64,000 nt of DNA from JAEUMD01 sp050246945 (lineage in GTDB: Bacteria; Pseudomonadota; Alphaproteobacteria; Rhizobiales; Hyphomicrobiaceae), in assembly GCA_050246945.1 (NCBI GenBank), contig JBFWVC010000014.1:62001-126000 (forward strand). The letters run 5' to 3'. The position numbers and the translations under genes were made by a program. The stretch's first letter is position 1; each line of letters opens with the position of its first letter. The notes under the pieces are model-generated. The model ran no database searches. It saw only the letters and a list, made by a program, of their open reading frames with translations, and had not been told where the DNA came from. Below, one piece after another: positions 33,384 through 41,441 of the stretch.

Positions 33384-34594
33384 TCCTCCTTTTGCAGCGC
33401 GTCAGACATTGCCGCTGCGGCCAGTGCGTGCTGCCATTCCGCTTTGACGTCTGCGTCCGTCTCGCGCGGTAGGAGTGCTTCTGCATGAGCTGCAAAATCA
33501 CTGCTGGATGCAATCTTTTCCAGCGCCCATACAGCCATGGCGCGCACGAGCGGCGAGTCGGCAAGCAAATGCGCGACCACGAGAGGTTCATAGCGCCGAT
33601 CGCGCGTGTTGCCCGTGGCGATGAGCACGTTGCGCATGAACCTGTCGCGACCGGTGCGCTTGATGGGGGTTCCGGCGAAGCGCTGTCGAAATGCGGCATC
33701 GTCGAGCGCGAGCAGGTCGGCGAGCGGCGGATTGGCAGTCTCGATGCGGGCGGCGAACCGTGTCTCGCGCGCTGCTGCGGCGAACTTGTTCCAGGGGCAG
33801 ACGGTGAGGCAATCGTCGCAGCCGAATACACGATTGCCGATCGCTTCGCGCAGAGCCAGCGGGATATGTCCCTTGTGCTCTATCGTCAGGTAGGCGATGC
33901 AACGGCGGGCGTCGAGTTCGTATGGTCGGGGAAACGCGCGCGTCGGGCAAATGTCGAGACAGCGCGTGCAGCTGCCGCAGTGATCGGCATGCTGTGGCGA
34001 CGCGGTCAAATCGGCAGTCGTCAAGATGGCGCCGAGAAACAGCCAGGAGCCATGTGCCTTGGAGACCAGATTAGTATGCTTGCCCTGCCAGCCGACGCCA
34101 GCGGCTGCGGCGAGGGGCTTTTCCATCAGCGGTGCGGTATCGACAAAAACCTTGACGTCCGAGCCTGTCGCAGAGGCCAAGCGGTGGGCAAGCTGCTTCA
34201 GGCGTCCCTTGAGAATGACGTGATAATCCTTGCCGCGCGCGTAGACGGAAAGGGCGGCGCGGTGCGGCTCGTCGAGAATGGAGAGCGGGTCCTCATCGGG
34301 CGCATAGCTGGTGGCGAGGACGAGAACGCTTCGCGCCTGGGGCCAAAGCGCACGAGGGTCCCTGCGCCGCGCGCGATGCGTTTCCATCCAGTCCATGTCG
34401 CCGTGACGACCAAGGGCAAGAAAGCGGTCGAGCGCTGCTGCGGGATCGTATTGCATTGCGTCGAAGACATCGGGCGTTGTTATGCCCAAGGCATCGAAGC
34501 CAAGCTCGTCTGCCCAGTGCGCGATCCGCGCGCTGATCTCATTGGCGGATCGCGTCTCTTTCCTGTCGTCGGATCTATGCAAGGTCGTGGTCAT
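33380..34594 (-). CDS. queG: Epoxyqueuosine reductase QueG
   Basis: The protein has 404 residues from the ATG at 34594 (MTTTLHRS); an in-frame ATG at 34639 would overlap the upstream gene by 20 bases. Two [4Fe-4S] motifs are visible, CGSCTRCLDICP and CDDCLTVCPW, after a cobalamin-binding region with KPLAAAAGVGWQGKHTN. QueG performs the last step of queuosine biosynthesis, reducing epoxyqueuosine in tRNA in a B12-dependent way. Length fits the longer family members with the C-terminal HEAT-like region. It is coupled to the epimerase-like gene. Confidence 0.94.
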   Translation of the reverse strand: MTTTLHRSDDRKETRSANEISARIAHWADELGFDALGITTPDVFDAMQYDPAAALDRFLALGRHGDMDWMETHRARRRDPRALWPQARSVLVLATSYAPDEDPLSILDEPHRAALSVYARGKDYHVILKGRLKQLAHRLASATGSDVKVFVDTAPLMEKPLAAAAGVGWQGKHTNLVSKAHGSWLFLGAILTTADLTASPQHADHCGSCTRCLDICPTRAFPRPYELDARRCIAYLTIEHKGHIPLALREAIGNRVFGCDDCLTVCPWNKFAAAARETRFAARIETANPPLADLLALDDAAFRQRFAGTPIKRTGRDRFMRNVLIATGNTRDRRYEPLVVAHLLADSPLVRAMAVWALEKIASSSDFAAHAEALLPRETDADVKAEWQHALAAAAMSDALQKEE

Positions 34595-34619
34595 GCAAGC
34601 GTGTGTTGCCGGGGCATGC

Positions 34620-35315
34620 TCAAAAATCGAGGTCGGCATAATGGCGCGGCGCCGCGACGCCGGAGATGCGGTCGGCGAGCAGCGGGCGGAACGCGGGGCG
34701 CGACTTTATGCGCGAGTACCAGTTCCGTGCTGACTCGTATTCCTCCCACGGTACTTCGCCCAGATAGTCGAGACATGACAAGTGGCCCGCCGCCGCGAGA
34801 TCGGCAAAGCTCATCTCATCACCTGCAAGCCACTGCCGCTGATGCGCCAGATAGGCAATATAGCTCATATGATAACGCAGGTTGGCGCGCACGGCGCGAA
34901 GGATTGCCGCATCAGGTGCGCCGGCGCCGTTCTGCCGGTAGGCACGGTAAACGCGCTCATCCATGATCTCGCGCGTCACCTCGCGGTTGAGCTTCCCGTG
35001 GAACCAGTCGACGAGACGGCGTATCTCGGCGCGGTCCGCGCGGTTGCCGGGAAACACGGGCGGCGGACGCGCGTCGCGTGGATGCTGCTTCACTTCCTCT
35101 GCCACGTACTCGGATATCGCATAGGAACCGCACAACACTGGGCCGCCTGCGAGCGCGAGGACCGGCAGCTCGCCTGCCGGGTTCATGGCGAGCAACTCGG
35201 GGCGATACTCCCATGGCCGCTCCTCGACCAGCTCGAATTCCAACCCGAGCTCGGCGAGCAGCAGGCGAATCGAGCGCGAATGCGGACAGAGCCTGAAATG
35301 CGTCAGTTTATGCAT
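34620..35315 (-). CDS. Glutathione S-transferase family protein
   Basis: This 231-residue protein has a thioredoxin-fold N-terminus (FRLCPHSRSIRLLLAELGL, with a Cys-Pro-His-Ser active-site-like motif), a cis-Pro segment (NPAGELPVL) and an all-helical C-terminal domain ending in ADLAAAGHLSCLDYL, typical of GSTs. Substrate is unknown. It is upstream of queG on the same strand with a small gap and may share its transcript. Confidence 0.88.
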   Translation of the reverse strand: MHKLTHFRLCPHSRSIRLLLAELGLEFELVEERPWEYRPELLAMNPAGELPVLALAGGPVLCGSYAISEYVAEEVKQHPRDARPPPVFPGNRADRAEIRRLVDWFHGKLNREVTREIMDERVYRAYRQNGAGAPDAAILRAVRANLRYHMSYIAYLAHQRQWLAGDEMSFADLAAAGHLSCLDYLGEVPWEEYESARNWYSRIKSRPAFRPLLADRISGVAAPRHYADLDF

Positions 35316-35592
35316 GGCAGGCAGCGGAACTCCTCAGGGCCGAACCTTGCTGGCGGTCTTGCTCGTGCCGGATAATCGTTTCGTCAAGTCCAAACGAGAG
35401 TCCAGGGTCGGAACCCTACGGTCGTGTTCGCGAAATTCGTCTCATTCTGCAGCATTTAGCGAACGAATTACTCAATCACCAGACTAGCACAGGATGCTCG
35501 GCATGCGACGTGTTGCGCCGGGGTGGCACATGGCGGCGCAAATCCTGTTATGAGATCGCTGCGGCGGATATGCGGTCGCATTGGGGGAAAAG

Positions 35593-36411
35593 ATGCCGAC
35601 GTGGCAAGTGATTCTGCTTGGCGTGATCGAGGGACTTACTGAGTTCATTCCTGTCTCTTCGACCGGTCATGTGCTGTTGGCCGGACATTTCCTGGGCTTC
35701 AATTCGCCGGGAAAGACATTCGAGGTGCTTATTCAACTCGGTGCAATTCTGGCGATCCTCTCGGTATACGCGGCCCGTCTCATCCACATGGCGCTGGAGC
35801 TGCCACGTGACAGGCGCACGCAGCGGTTTGTTCTGGGTATTCTGATCGCGTTCCTGCCCGCAGCGGTTATCGGGGCGCTCGGCCATTCCTTCATCAAGAG
35901 CGTGCTGTTCGAAACACCGATGCTGATCTGCGTCATGCTGATTGTCGGCGGCCTCATCCTGCTGGTTGTAGACCGGCTGCCGTTGAAGGCCGTTTATCAC
36001 GACGTGATGGATTTTCCCCCGTCTCTTGCCTTCAAGATAGGTGTTTGCCAGTGCCTCGCCATGATCCCGGGCGTATCACGCTCGGGCTCGACCATCGTCG
36101 GTGCGATGCTGTTGGGAGCGGATAAGCGCGCGGCCGCCGAATTCTCCTTCTTCCTGGCGATGCCGACGATGGCGGGTGCATTTGCATATGACCTCTACAA
36201 GAACTGGCACGCGCTGCGGCCCGAGGACGTTTCGGGCATAGCGCTCGGCTTCATCACCGCGTTCATCAGCGGCGTCTTCGTGGTGCGCTATCTGCTGGGG
36301 TTCGTCAGCCGTCACGGCTATGCGCTGTTTGGCTGGTGGCGTATCATTGTCGGGGGGCTGGCCTTGGTCGTGCTTCTGCTCGCGGGGCAGGGCGCAGCGA
36401 CGGCTGGTTGA
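35593..36411 (+). CDS. uppP: Undecaprenyl-diphosphatase UppP (BacA)
   Basis: The 272-residue membrane protein has the two signature motifs EGLTEFIPVSSTGH (near residue 17) and PGVSRSGST (near 160), plus about eight helices. It dephosphorylates undecaprenyl pyrophosphate to recycle the lipid carrier for peptidoglycan and O-antigen synthesis. I chose the ATG at 35593 with GGGGGAAAAG upstream over a TTG at 35581. Length is typical. Confidence 0.96.
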   Translation: MPTWQVILLGVIEGLTEFIPVSSTGHVLLAGHFLGFNSPGKTFEVLIQLGAILAILSVYAARLIHMALELPRDRRTQRFVLGILIAFLPAAVIGALGHSFIKSVLFETPMLICVMLIVGGLILLVVDRLPLKAVYHDVMDFPPSLAFKIGVCQCLAMIPGVSRSGSTIVGAMLLGADKRAAAEFSFFLAMPTMAGAFAYDLYKNWHALRPEDVSGIALGFITAFISGVFVVRYLLGFVSRHGYALFGWWRIIVGGLALVVLLLAGQGAATAG

Positions 36412-36530
36412 TAGCGGTGAGATAGGTGCAGATGATCCGCACGCCGCGCCTGACGTCCCGCGCTCAATTCGGATCAAGACTGGAGCAGCGAATTTTCAGA
36501 TTCGCTCCTGACGTTTCAGGTCTCTGTCTT

Positions 36531-36640
36531 GTGCATGCCGTAGTCGCAAAACCGCTGCGCACTTTAGCGCGACATGCGGTTTGGCTTGATGCATGTCGTT
36601 ATCGCAAAACCGCTGTGCATTTTAGCGCGACATGCATTGG
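36531..36640. repeat. Tandem palindromic repeat, variant type (two copies)
   Basis: Two units with a 58-base period (cores beginning at 36533 and 36591). Each has GCATG(C/T)CG and GCGCGACATGC arms around AAAACCGCTG(C/T)GCA. They lie between uppP and the 3' end of ptsN (stop at 36642), at the end of a minus-strand gene as with the other repeats, but the arm sequence differs from the GAGCATG type. Confidence 0.85.
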
Positions 36641-36641
36641 C

Positions 36642-37106
36642 TCAGGCTGCGTGGGAGGTGGCGGGCGAGGTGAGAACCTCGCGCAGCGACTTGGCATCTG
36701 GTGCAGTGCGCAGCCGCTCCAGCATCGCGGGATCGCGGACAAGGCGGGAGATGCGCGCCAGCGCCTTCAAGTGATCTCCCGAGGCATGCTCGGGTGCCAG
36801 CAGCAGGAAAACGAGATCCACCGGCTCATTGTCGGGGCTCTCGAAATCGATCGGCGTTTCGATGCGCGCGAACACACAGATGATCGATTTCAACGCCCGG
36901 AACTTCACGTGCGGGATTGCAATGCCGCGGCCGAAGCCCGTGGAGCCCAAACGCTCTCGCTGCAGAAGCGCGTCGAAGATTTCGCGCTGCTCGATGCCGC
37001 TGATCTCGGACGCACGCTGTGCCAGTTCTTGTAGCGCCTGCTTTTTGCTCTTTGCCTTCAGCGAGGCAATGACCCCTTCCGGCGCCAGAAGATCACCAAG
37101 ATCCAT
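36642..37106 (-). CDS. ptsN: Nitrogen-regulatory PTS IIA protein PtsN
   Basis: The protein has 154 residues from the second ATG at 37106 (MDLGDLLAPE), which has GGTGGGATG at about 10 bases upstream; an ATG at 37115 is the alternative. The phosphorylation site His66 sits in GIAIPHVKF. PtsN is the final acceptor of the nitrogen PTS phosphorelay and tunes K+ transport, carbon/nitrogen balance and PHB metabolism in relatives. It follows hpf and rpoN in the conserved alphaproteobacterial order. Confidence 0.95.
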   Translation of the reverse strand: MDLGDLLAPEGVIASLKAKSKKQALQELAQRASEISGIEQREIFDALLQRERLGSTGFGRGIAIPHVKFRALKSIICVFARIETPIDFESPDNEPVDLVFLLLAPEHASGDHLKALARISRLVRDPAMLERLRTAPDAKSLREVLTSPATSHAA

Positions 37107-37421
37107 TGTTCTCATCCCACCATGAAAGGTTAGGCCAAGAGGCAGTCCCTTCTGCAGGGTCTGCCGCGCACCTCAAGTCAATATGTCGGTACTGCACTGG
37201 ATATCCACCAGGGCTCAATTGCGGTCCTCGCAAACCAACCGACGGGAATCCAGCCAATCGCCTGTCGCTCGAAGAACGTCACCAACGGTCAGGGCCACGT
37301 GCTATTGCCGCTTCGGCAACACACCTGGATCGGCGCACCCCGTCCTGTGCGTCCGATTCCAGCGGATGTAAACTCAAGAAACATGCCAAACTTGCGGCAA
37401 TTTGTCGGGGTTCAACAACAG
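37107..37421. other. Intergenic region between hpf and ptsN
   Basis: 315 bases. The part nearest ptsN contains an imperfect hairpin (GGCAG-T-CCCT and AGGG-T-CTGCC, 37141-37165), about 35 bases upstream of the ptsN start on the minus strand. No ORF is supported. Confidence 0.45.
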
Positions 37422-38027
37422 TTACCCACTGATGCCTGCGGCAACTTCGGCAACTCGGCCGGCCGGATCGATCCAACCGATGTTTCCGTCGCGGCGTCTA
37501 TACACCACATTCAGGCCACCGTGTGCAGCATTTCTAAAGACCAAGAACTCGTTTTCGGACAGATCCAGCTGCATGACTGCGGCACTGACGGTCAGTTCAC
37601 GGATTCCGCGCTCCGCTTCGGCAATGATCATGGGATGATCGTTAGCCGCCTCGGTCTCCTCCTCCTCGGAAATGCGGACCGTATAATCGGTGGCGGGTTG
37701 CTCGGCGCCGAACGTGTCATGCTCGCGGCCATTATGATGGTTTTTCAGGCGTCTCTTATAGCGACGCACGCGCTTTTCCAGCCGCTCGACGGCGGCATCG
37801 GCACTGCCATAGGCATCGACGCCCTCGCCGTGGGCTTCGACCTGGAGGCCGGTACGTAGGCGGATAGAACAATTGGTGCGGAAGCCGACTTTATCTTTCT
37901 CAAGCCGGACGTGGCCCGATATTTCAGGGCCGATATACTTTTCGAGAACTGTGGAAATCTTGTCTAGGATGTAGGCTTTATAGGCTTCGCCTGCGTCAAC
38001 ATTCTTGCCGGTGACTTGAATTGTCAT
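37422..38027 (-). CDS. hpf: Ribosome hibernation-promoting factor, long form
   Basis: The 201-residue protein combines the N-terminal HPF/YfiA domain (MTIQVTGKNVDAGEAYKAY ... AYGSADAAVERLEKRVRRYKRRL) with a C-terminal dimerisation domain (SAAVMQLDLSENEFLVFRNAAHGGLNVVYRRRDGNIGWI). Long HPF drives 100S ribosome dimers in stationary phase. Location directly downstream of rpoN is conserved in alphaproteobacteria. Confidence 0.96.
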   Translation of the reverse strand: MTIQVTGKNVDAGEAYKAYILDKISTVLEKYIGPEISGHVRLEKDKVGFRTNCSIRLRTGLQVEAHGEGVDAYGSADAAVERLEKRVRRYKRRLKNHHNGREHDTFGAEQPATDYTVRISEEEETEAANDHPMIIAEAERGIRELTVSAAVMQLDLSENEFLVFRNAAHGGLNVVYRRRDGNIGWIDPAGRVAEVAAGISG

Positions 38028-38483
38028 ATTTCGACCTGCGCGTCTGCTTCATGAACTAGGGGCGGGGGTGTTTTATGCCGATCGCGCCGACAATCCGCGC
38101 CCGTGCCCGGGTGGGTCGGTCGGGTCAGACTACCCATTGTTGTCGCTGCATATCTGTGGTCCCGACTTCCCTGTCGCAATAGAGCCCGCTGGGAGCTCGC
38201 ATATTCGGGGTGCCTATTGGGGTGGCATCAATATGATTCCTCGCCTTTGGCGGCGCGCTTGAGCGCGGATGGTCAAACGGTAAATCGCGCTTCACCCAAC
38301 TGTCAAATGCGCAGAATGGCGCCAGATCGCGTTCATGTTTCATGCAACCACGTACATGATCCAGTCTATTGTTTTGAGCATGTTTTTCGCGCTGAACCGC
38401 TGCGCACTTCAGCCAAACACGTTTTCGGGTCTGGAGCCATTGGCAAATGATGGGGCAGGAGGTGCTTGCGGCAGCCGCCCCGG
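38028..38483. other. Intergenic region between rpoN and hpf with a composite repeat
   Basis: 456 bases. It contains repeat copy C (38325-38424) just after the rpoN 3' end, and the promoter region of hpf near its right-to-left start at 38027. No ORF is supported. Confidence 0.5.
38325..38424. repeat. Composite palindromic repeat, copy C
   Basis: Element 1 begins GATCGCGTTCATGT (38325) and closes with ACATGATCCAG. Element 2 (38376-38424) reads GAGCATGTTTTTCGCGCTG, then CACTTCAGCCAAACACG. It is 60 bases downstream of the rpoN stop (38484) in the direction of rpoN transcription. Confidence 0.85.
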
Positions 38484-40103
38484 TCAAACTCGGCCCAGTC
38501 GCTCGTGCATCTCCTTTTCACGGCGGCGTTGCACCGAAGACGGAATGCGCATGGCCTCGCGGTACTTGGCCACGGTACGGCGCGCAATATCTATTCCGTC
38601 ACTTTTCAGGCGCTCGACGATCTTGTCGTCGGAGAGAATGGAGCGCGAAGTTTCCGCGTCGATCAATTGCTTGATGCGGAAGCGGACGGCTTCGGAAGAG
38701 TGCGCCTCGCCATCGTCGGCGTTGGCGATCGCCGAGGTAAAGAAATACTTCAGCTCGAAGATGCCGCGCGGAGACGACAGGTACTTGTTGGAGGTAACGC
38801 GTGAAACGGTCGATTCGTGCATCTGGATGGCGTCAGCCACTGTTTTCAGGTTGAGTGGGCGCAGGTGCTGTACGCCATGCGTGAAAAATCCGTCCTGCTG
38901 GCGGACAATCTCCTCGGCTACGCGAAGTATCGTGCGTGCGCGCTGATCGAGACTCTTCACAAGCCAGTTCGCGGTCTGCAAGCATTCGAGCAGATAGCCC
39001 TTGTCCTTGTCGGAGGCGGACTTCGTCGAGACTCGCGTATAGTATGATCGGTTGACGAGTACTCGCGGCAGTGTTTCGGAGTTGAGTTCGACGAGCCAGC
39101 TACCATCCTGGGCAGGGCGCACGAACACGTCAGGGACGACCGGTTGCACCTGCACGGAACCGAAGCCGAGGCCCGGCTTGGGATTGAGCCCTTTGATCTC
39201 CTGGATCATCTCGGTGAGTTCATCCATGTCGACGCCGACGGCGCGGCGCAGTGCGGCGAGGTCGCGCTTGGCGAGCAGGTGGAGGTTGTCGAGGAGCGCC
39301 GCGATTACCGGATCATAGCGGTTCTGCTCCTTGAGCTGGAGCGCCAGGCATTCGCTGAGCGAGCGGGCGAAAACCCCGGCGGGATCGAGCGTCTGCAGCT
39401 TTGCAAGAACGGCGGCCACCATGTCCTGGCTGGCGCCGAGGCGGTCCGCCAGATGGTCGAGGTCTGGGGAGATGTAGCCCGACTCGTCGACGAGATCGAC
39501 CATGTACTGGCCGATGAGGCGTTCTGCCGGCGTCTGGAGCACCAGCGGGAGCTGGGCGGAGAGGTGATCCTTGAGCGACAACTCCGCCGAGACATAGGAT
39601 TCCAGATTGGATTCGTCGTCGCCGAAGCCGTGATCGCGAGTTCTGATGTTTGACCAGCTGCCCAGATCGCTGCCGGCCGTATCGGGATAGACGTTGTCGT
39701 ATTCGGTATCGAAAGCCTGCTCGGGATCAGGCGAGGTCTTGGCCATGTCGAGCCACGCCTCGTCGCTGCTCGTCTCCGCGTTGTCGCGGCTGCCAGAGGT
39801 TTCGCCGTCTGCCATGGAGCCGCCGGGGCCGGACTCGTCGGAGCCGTTCTCACCGCCGCGGCCGGTTTCGGTTGTATCGAAATGATCCGTGTCGGCGCGC
39901 TGGGCCGTTTCGCCGCTTCCCTCTGCGGGCGTACCTTCGTCCTGCTCGGCGCGTTCCAGCAACGGATTGCGCTCGAGTTCGGTCTCGACGAACTGTGACA
40001 GCTCGAGATTGGAGAGCTGGAGCAGGCGAATGGCCTGCTGCAGTTGGGGTGTCATCACCAACTGCTGGTTCTGTCTCAGCTCGAGCTTTGTTGTCAGTGC
40101 CAT
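38484..40103 (-). CDS. rpoN: RNA polymerase sigma-54 factor RpoN
   Basis: The 539-residue protein has region I (LRQNQQLVMTPQLQQAIRLL), a long acidic region II (about residues 50-160, rich in Glu, Asp, Ser), a core-binding region, and the RpoN box ARRTVAKYREAMRIP near the C-terminus. It directs transcription of nitrogen-related and other enhancer-dependent genes. The gene lies between lptB and hpf. The acidic region II is longer than in enterics, as usual in alphaproteobacteria. Confidence 0.97.
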   Translation of the reverse strand: MALTTKLELRQNQQLVMTPQLQQAIRLLQLSNLELSQFVETELERNPLLERAEQDEGTPAEGSGETAQRADTDHFDTTETGRGGENGSDESGPGGSMADGETSGSRDNAETSSDEAWLDMAKTSPDPEQAFDTEYDNVYPDTAGSDLGSWSNIRTRDHGFGDDESNLESYVSAELSLKDHLSAQLPLVLQTPAERLIGQYMVDLVDESGYISPDLDHLADRLGASQDMVAAVLAKLQTLDPAGVFARSLSECLALQLKEQNRYDPVIAALLDNLHLLAKRDLAALRRAVGVDMDELTEMIQEIKGLNPKPGLGFGSVQVQPVVPDVFVRPAQDGSWLVELNSETLPRVLVNRSYYTRVSTKSASDKDKGYLLECLQTANWLVKSLDQRARTILRVAEEIVRQQDGFFTHGVQHLRPLNLKTVADAIQMHESTVSRVTSNKYLSSPRGIFELKYFFTSAIANADDGEAHSSEAVRFRIKQLIDAETSRSILSDDKIVERLKSDGIDIARRTVAKYREAMRIPSSVQRRREKEMHERLGRV

Positions 40104-40145
40104 CCTCTGGGCCTTTGTGCCTCCGCACTTCAGAGGTTCTTATAC

Positions 40146-41141
40146 TCATCGGCCATTAACGAACATGTCTCCCAGGTAGACCCTGCGGACGTCTTCGTTG
40201 GCTATGATTTCCTGAGGGTTACCATGTGTCAGAACTTGACCGTCATAAATGATGTAGGCGCGGTCGATGAGCGCCAGGGTTTCGCGGACATTGTGATCCG
40301 TGATGAGAACGCCGATCCCCCGGTCGGTCAAGTGGCGGACGAGTTGTTGGATATCGCCGACGGCGATGGGATCGATGCCAGCGAAAGGTTCGTCGAGAAG
40401 CATATACGAAGGGTTGGAAGCCAGTGCCCTGGCGATTTCGCAACGTCGCCGTTCGCCGCCCGACAGGGCGATGGAGGGAGATTTGCGCAGGCGCGTGATC
40501 TGGAACTCCTCAAGCAGGCTGTCCAGCTTTTCCTTGCGCTTCTTTTTGTCGGGTTCGGCTATCTCGAGCACGGACATGATGTTCTGCTCGACGGTCAGGC
40601 CGCGAAAGATCGAGGCTTCCTGCGGCAAGTAACCAATGCCCAGTCGCGCACGCTGATACATCGGCATGCGGGTAACGTCGACGCCGTCGAGCGTAATGGT
40701 GCCGTCATCGGCGGGGACGAGGCCGGTAATCATGTAGAAAACGGTGGTCTTGCCGGCGCCGTTTGGACCCAGAAGGCCGATCGATTCACCGCGGCCTACC
40801 GACAGGCTCACGCCGCGCACGACCGTGCGCTTCTTGTAGGCTTTCTTGACGCCATGGATTGACAGATAGCCCGGGGCATCGATCGCGTCGTCGAAGAGTT
40901 CTTCCTCGTAGGGCGCTTCGTAGCGGGTCGGTGGCGTGTGGCTTCCGGCGTAGCCGTGCTCGGGATATGCGGGTGCAGACGGAACCTGATCCTGATAGCC
41001 GAAATTGGAATAGCCTGGATCAGGGTAGCCGTCGTGCACGTGCGCAGGTTGTTCAAGAGCCGGGCCGTGGGCAGCAGGCGCAGTGGGGCGCTGATGTATG
41101 CTGCGCGGCGCGGCAGATTTCTGGAACAGCTTCTTCAGCAC
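40146..41141 (-). CDS. lptB: LPS export ABC transporter ATP-binding protein LptB with N-terminal extension
   Basis: The 331-residue ATPase has Walker A GPNGAGKT at residues 125-132, a signature LSGGERRR and the LptB-specific DEPFAGIDPIAVGDIQ. LptB powers lipopolysaccharide extraction by LptFG. Typical LptB is about 240 residues; here about 90 extra N-terminal residues are Pro/Tyr/His-rich and disordered-looking, beginning MLKKLFQKSA. rpoN follows after 42 bases. Confidence 0.95.
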   Translation of the reverse strand: MLKKLFQKSAAPRSIHQRPTAPAAHGPALEQPAHVHDGYPDPGYSNFGYQDQVPSAPAYPEHGYAGSHTPPTRYEAPYEEELFDDAIDAPGYLSIHGVKKAYKKRTVVRGVSLSVGRGESIGLLGPNGAGKTTVFYMITGLVPADDGTITLDGVDVTRMPMYQRARLGIGYLPQEASIFRGLTVEQNIMSVLEIAEPDKKKRKEKLDSLLEEFQITRLRKSPSIALSGGERRRCEIARALASNPSYMLLDEPFAGIDPIAVGDIQQLVRHLTDRGIGVLITDHNVRETLALIDRAYIIYDGQVLTHGNPQEIIANEDVRRVYLGDMFVNGR

Positions 41142-41441
41142 GTTGCTTCCCGGTTTTCATTCTCTACCTGATCGGCAGGCCGTGATCGTAGCGACCTGTT
41201 TTGGCGCACCCGCTGCGAGCGGCGGGGTGGCAGATTCGACTTTGCGCGTCCTGACCACCCTACACCATGGCCGGGAAGTCTTATTCATGACTTTGATGGA
41301 ATTGCGCAACCCCGTGACATTCGGCAGACTGCATATTGTGCGTGGGCGGCGAAAGTCCTGCGGGCGGCGCCCTGTTCCTGCCAGGAGCAGAATTGTTGCA
41401 GCTGTATTCGAGCGGTTCGGAGCGGGCCATCGCCCGCCCAC

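Noticed and set aside
33485..34966. 493-codon plus-strand ORF opposite queG
   Set aside because: The minus strand encodes a clear QueG with both Fe-S motifs; the plus-strand product has no recognisable domain.
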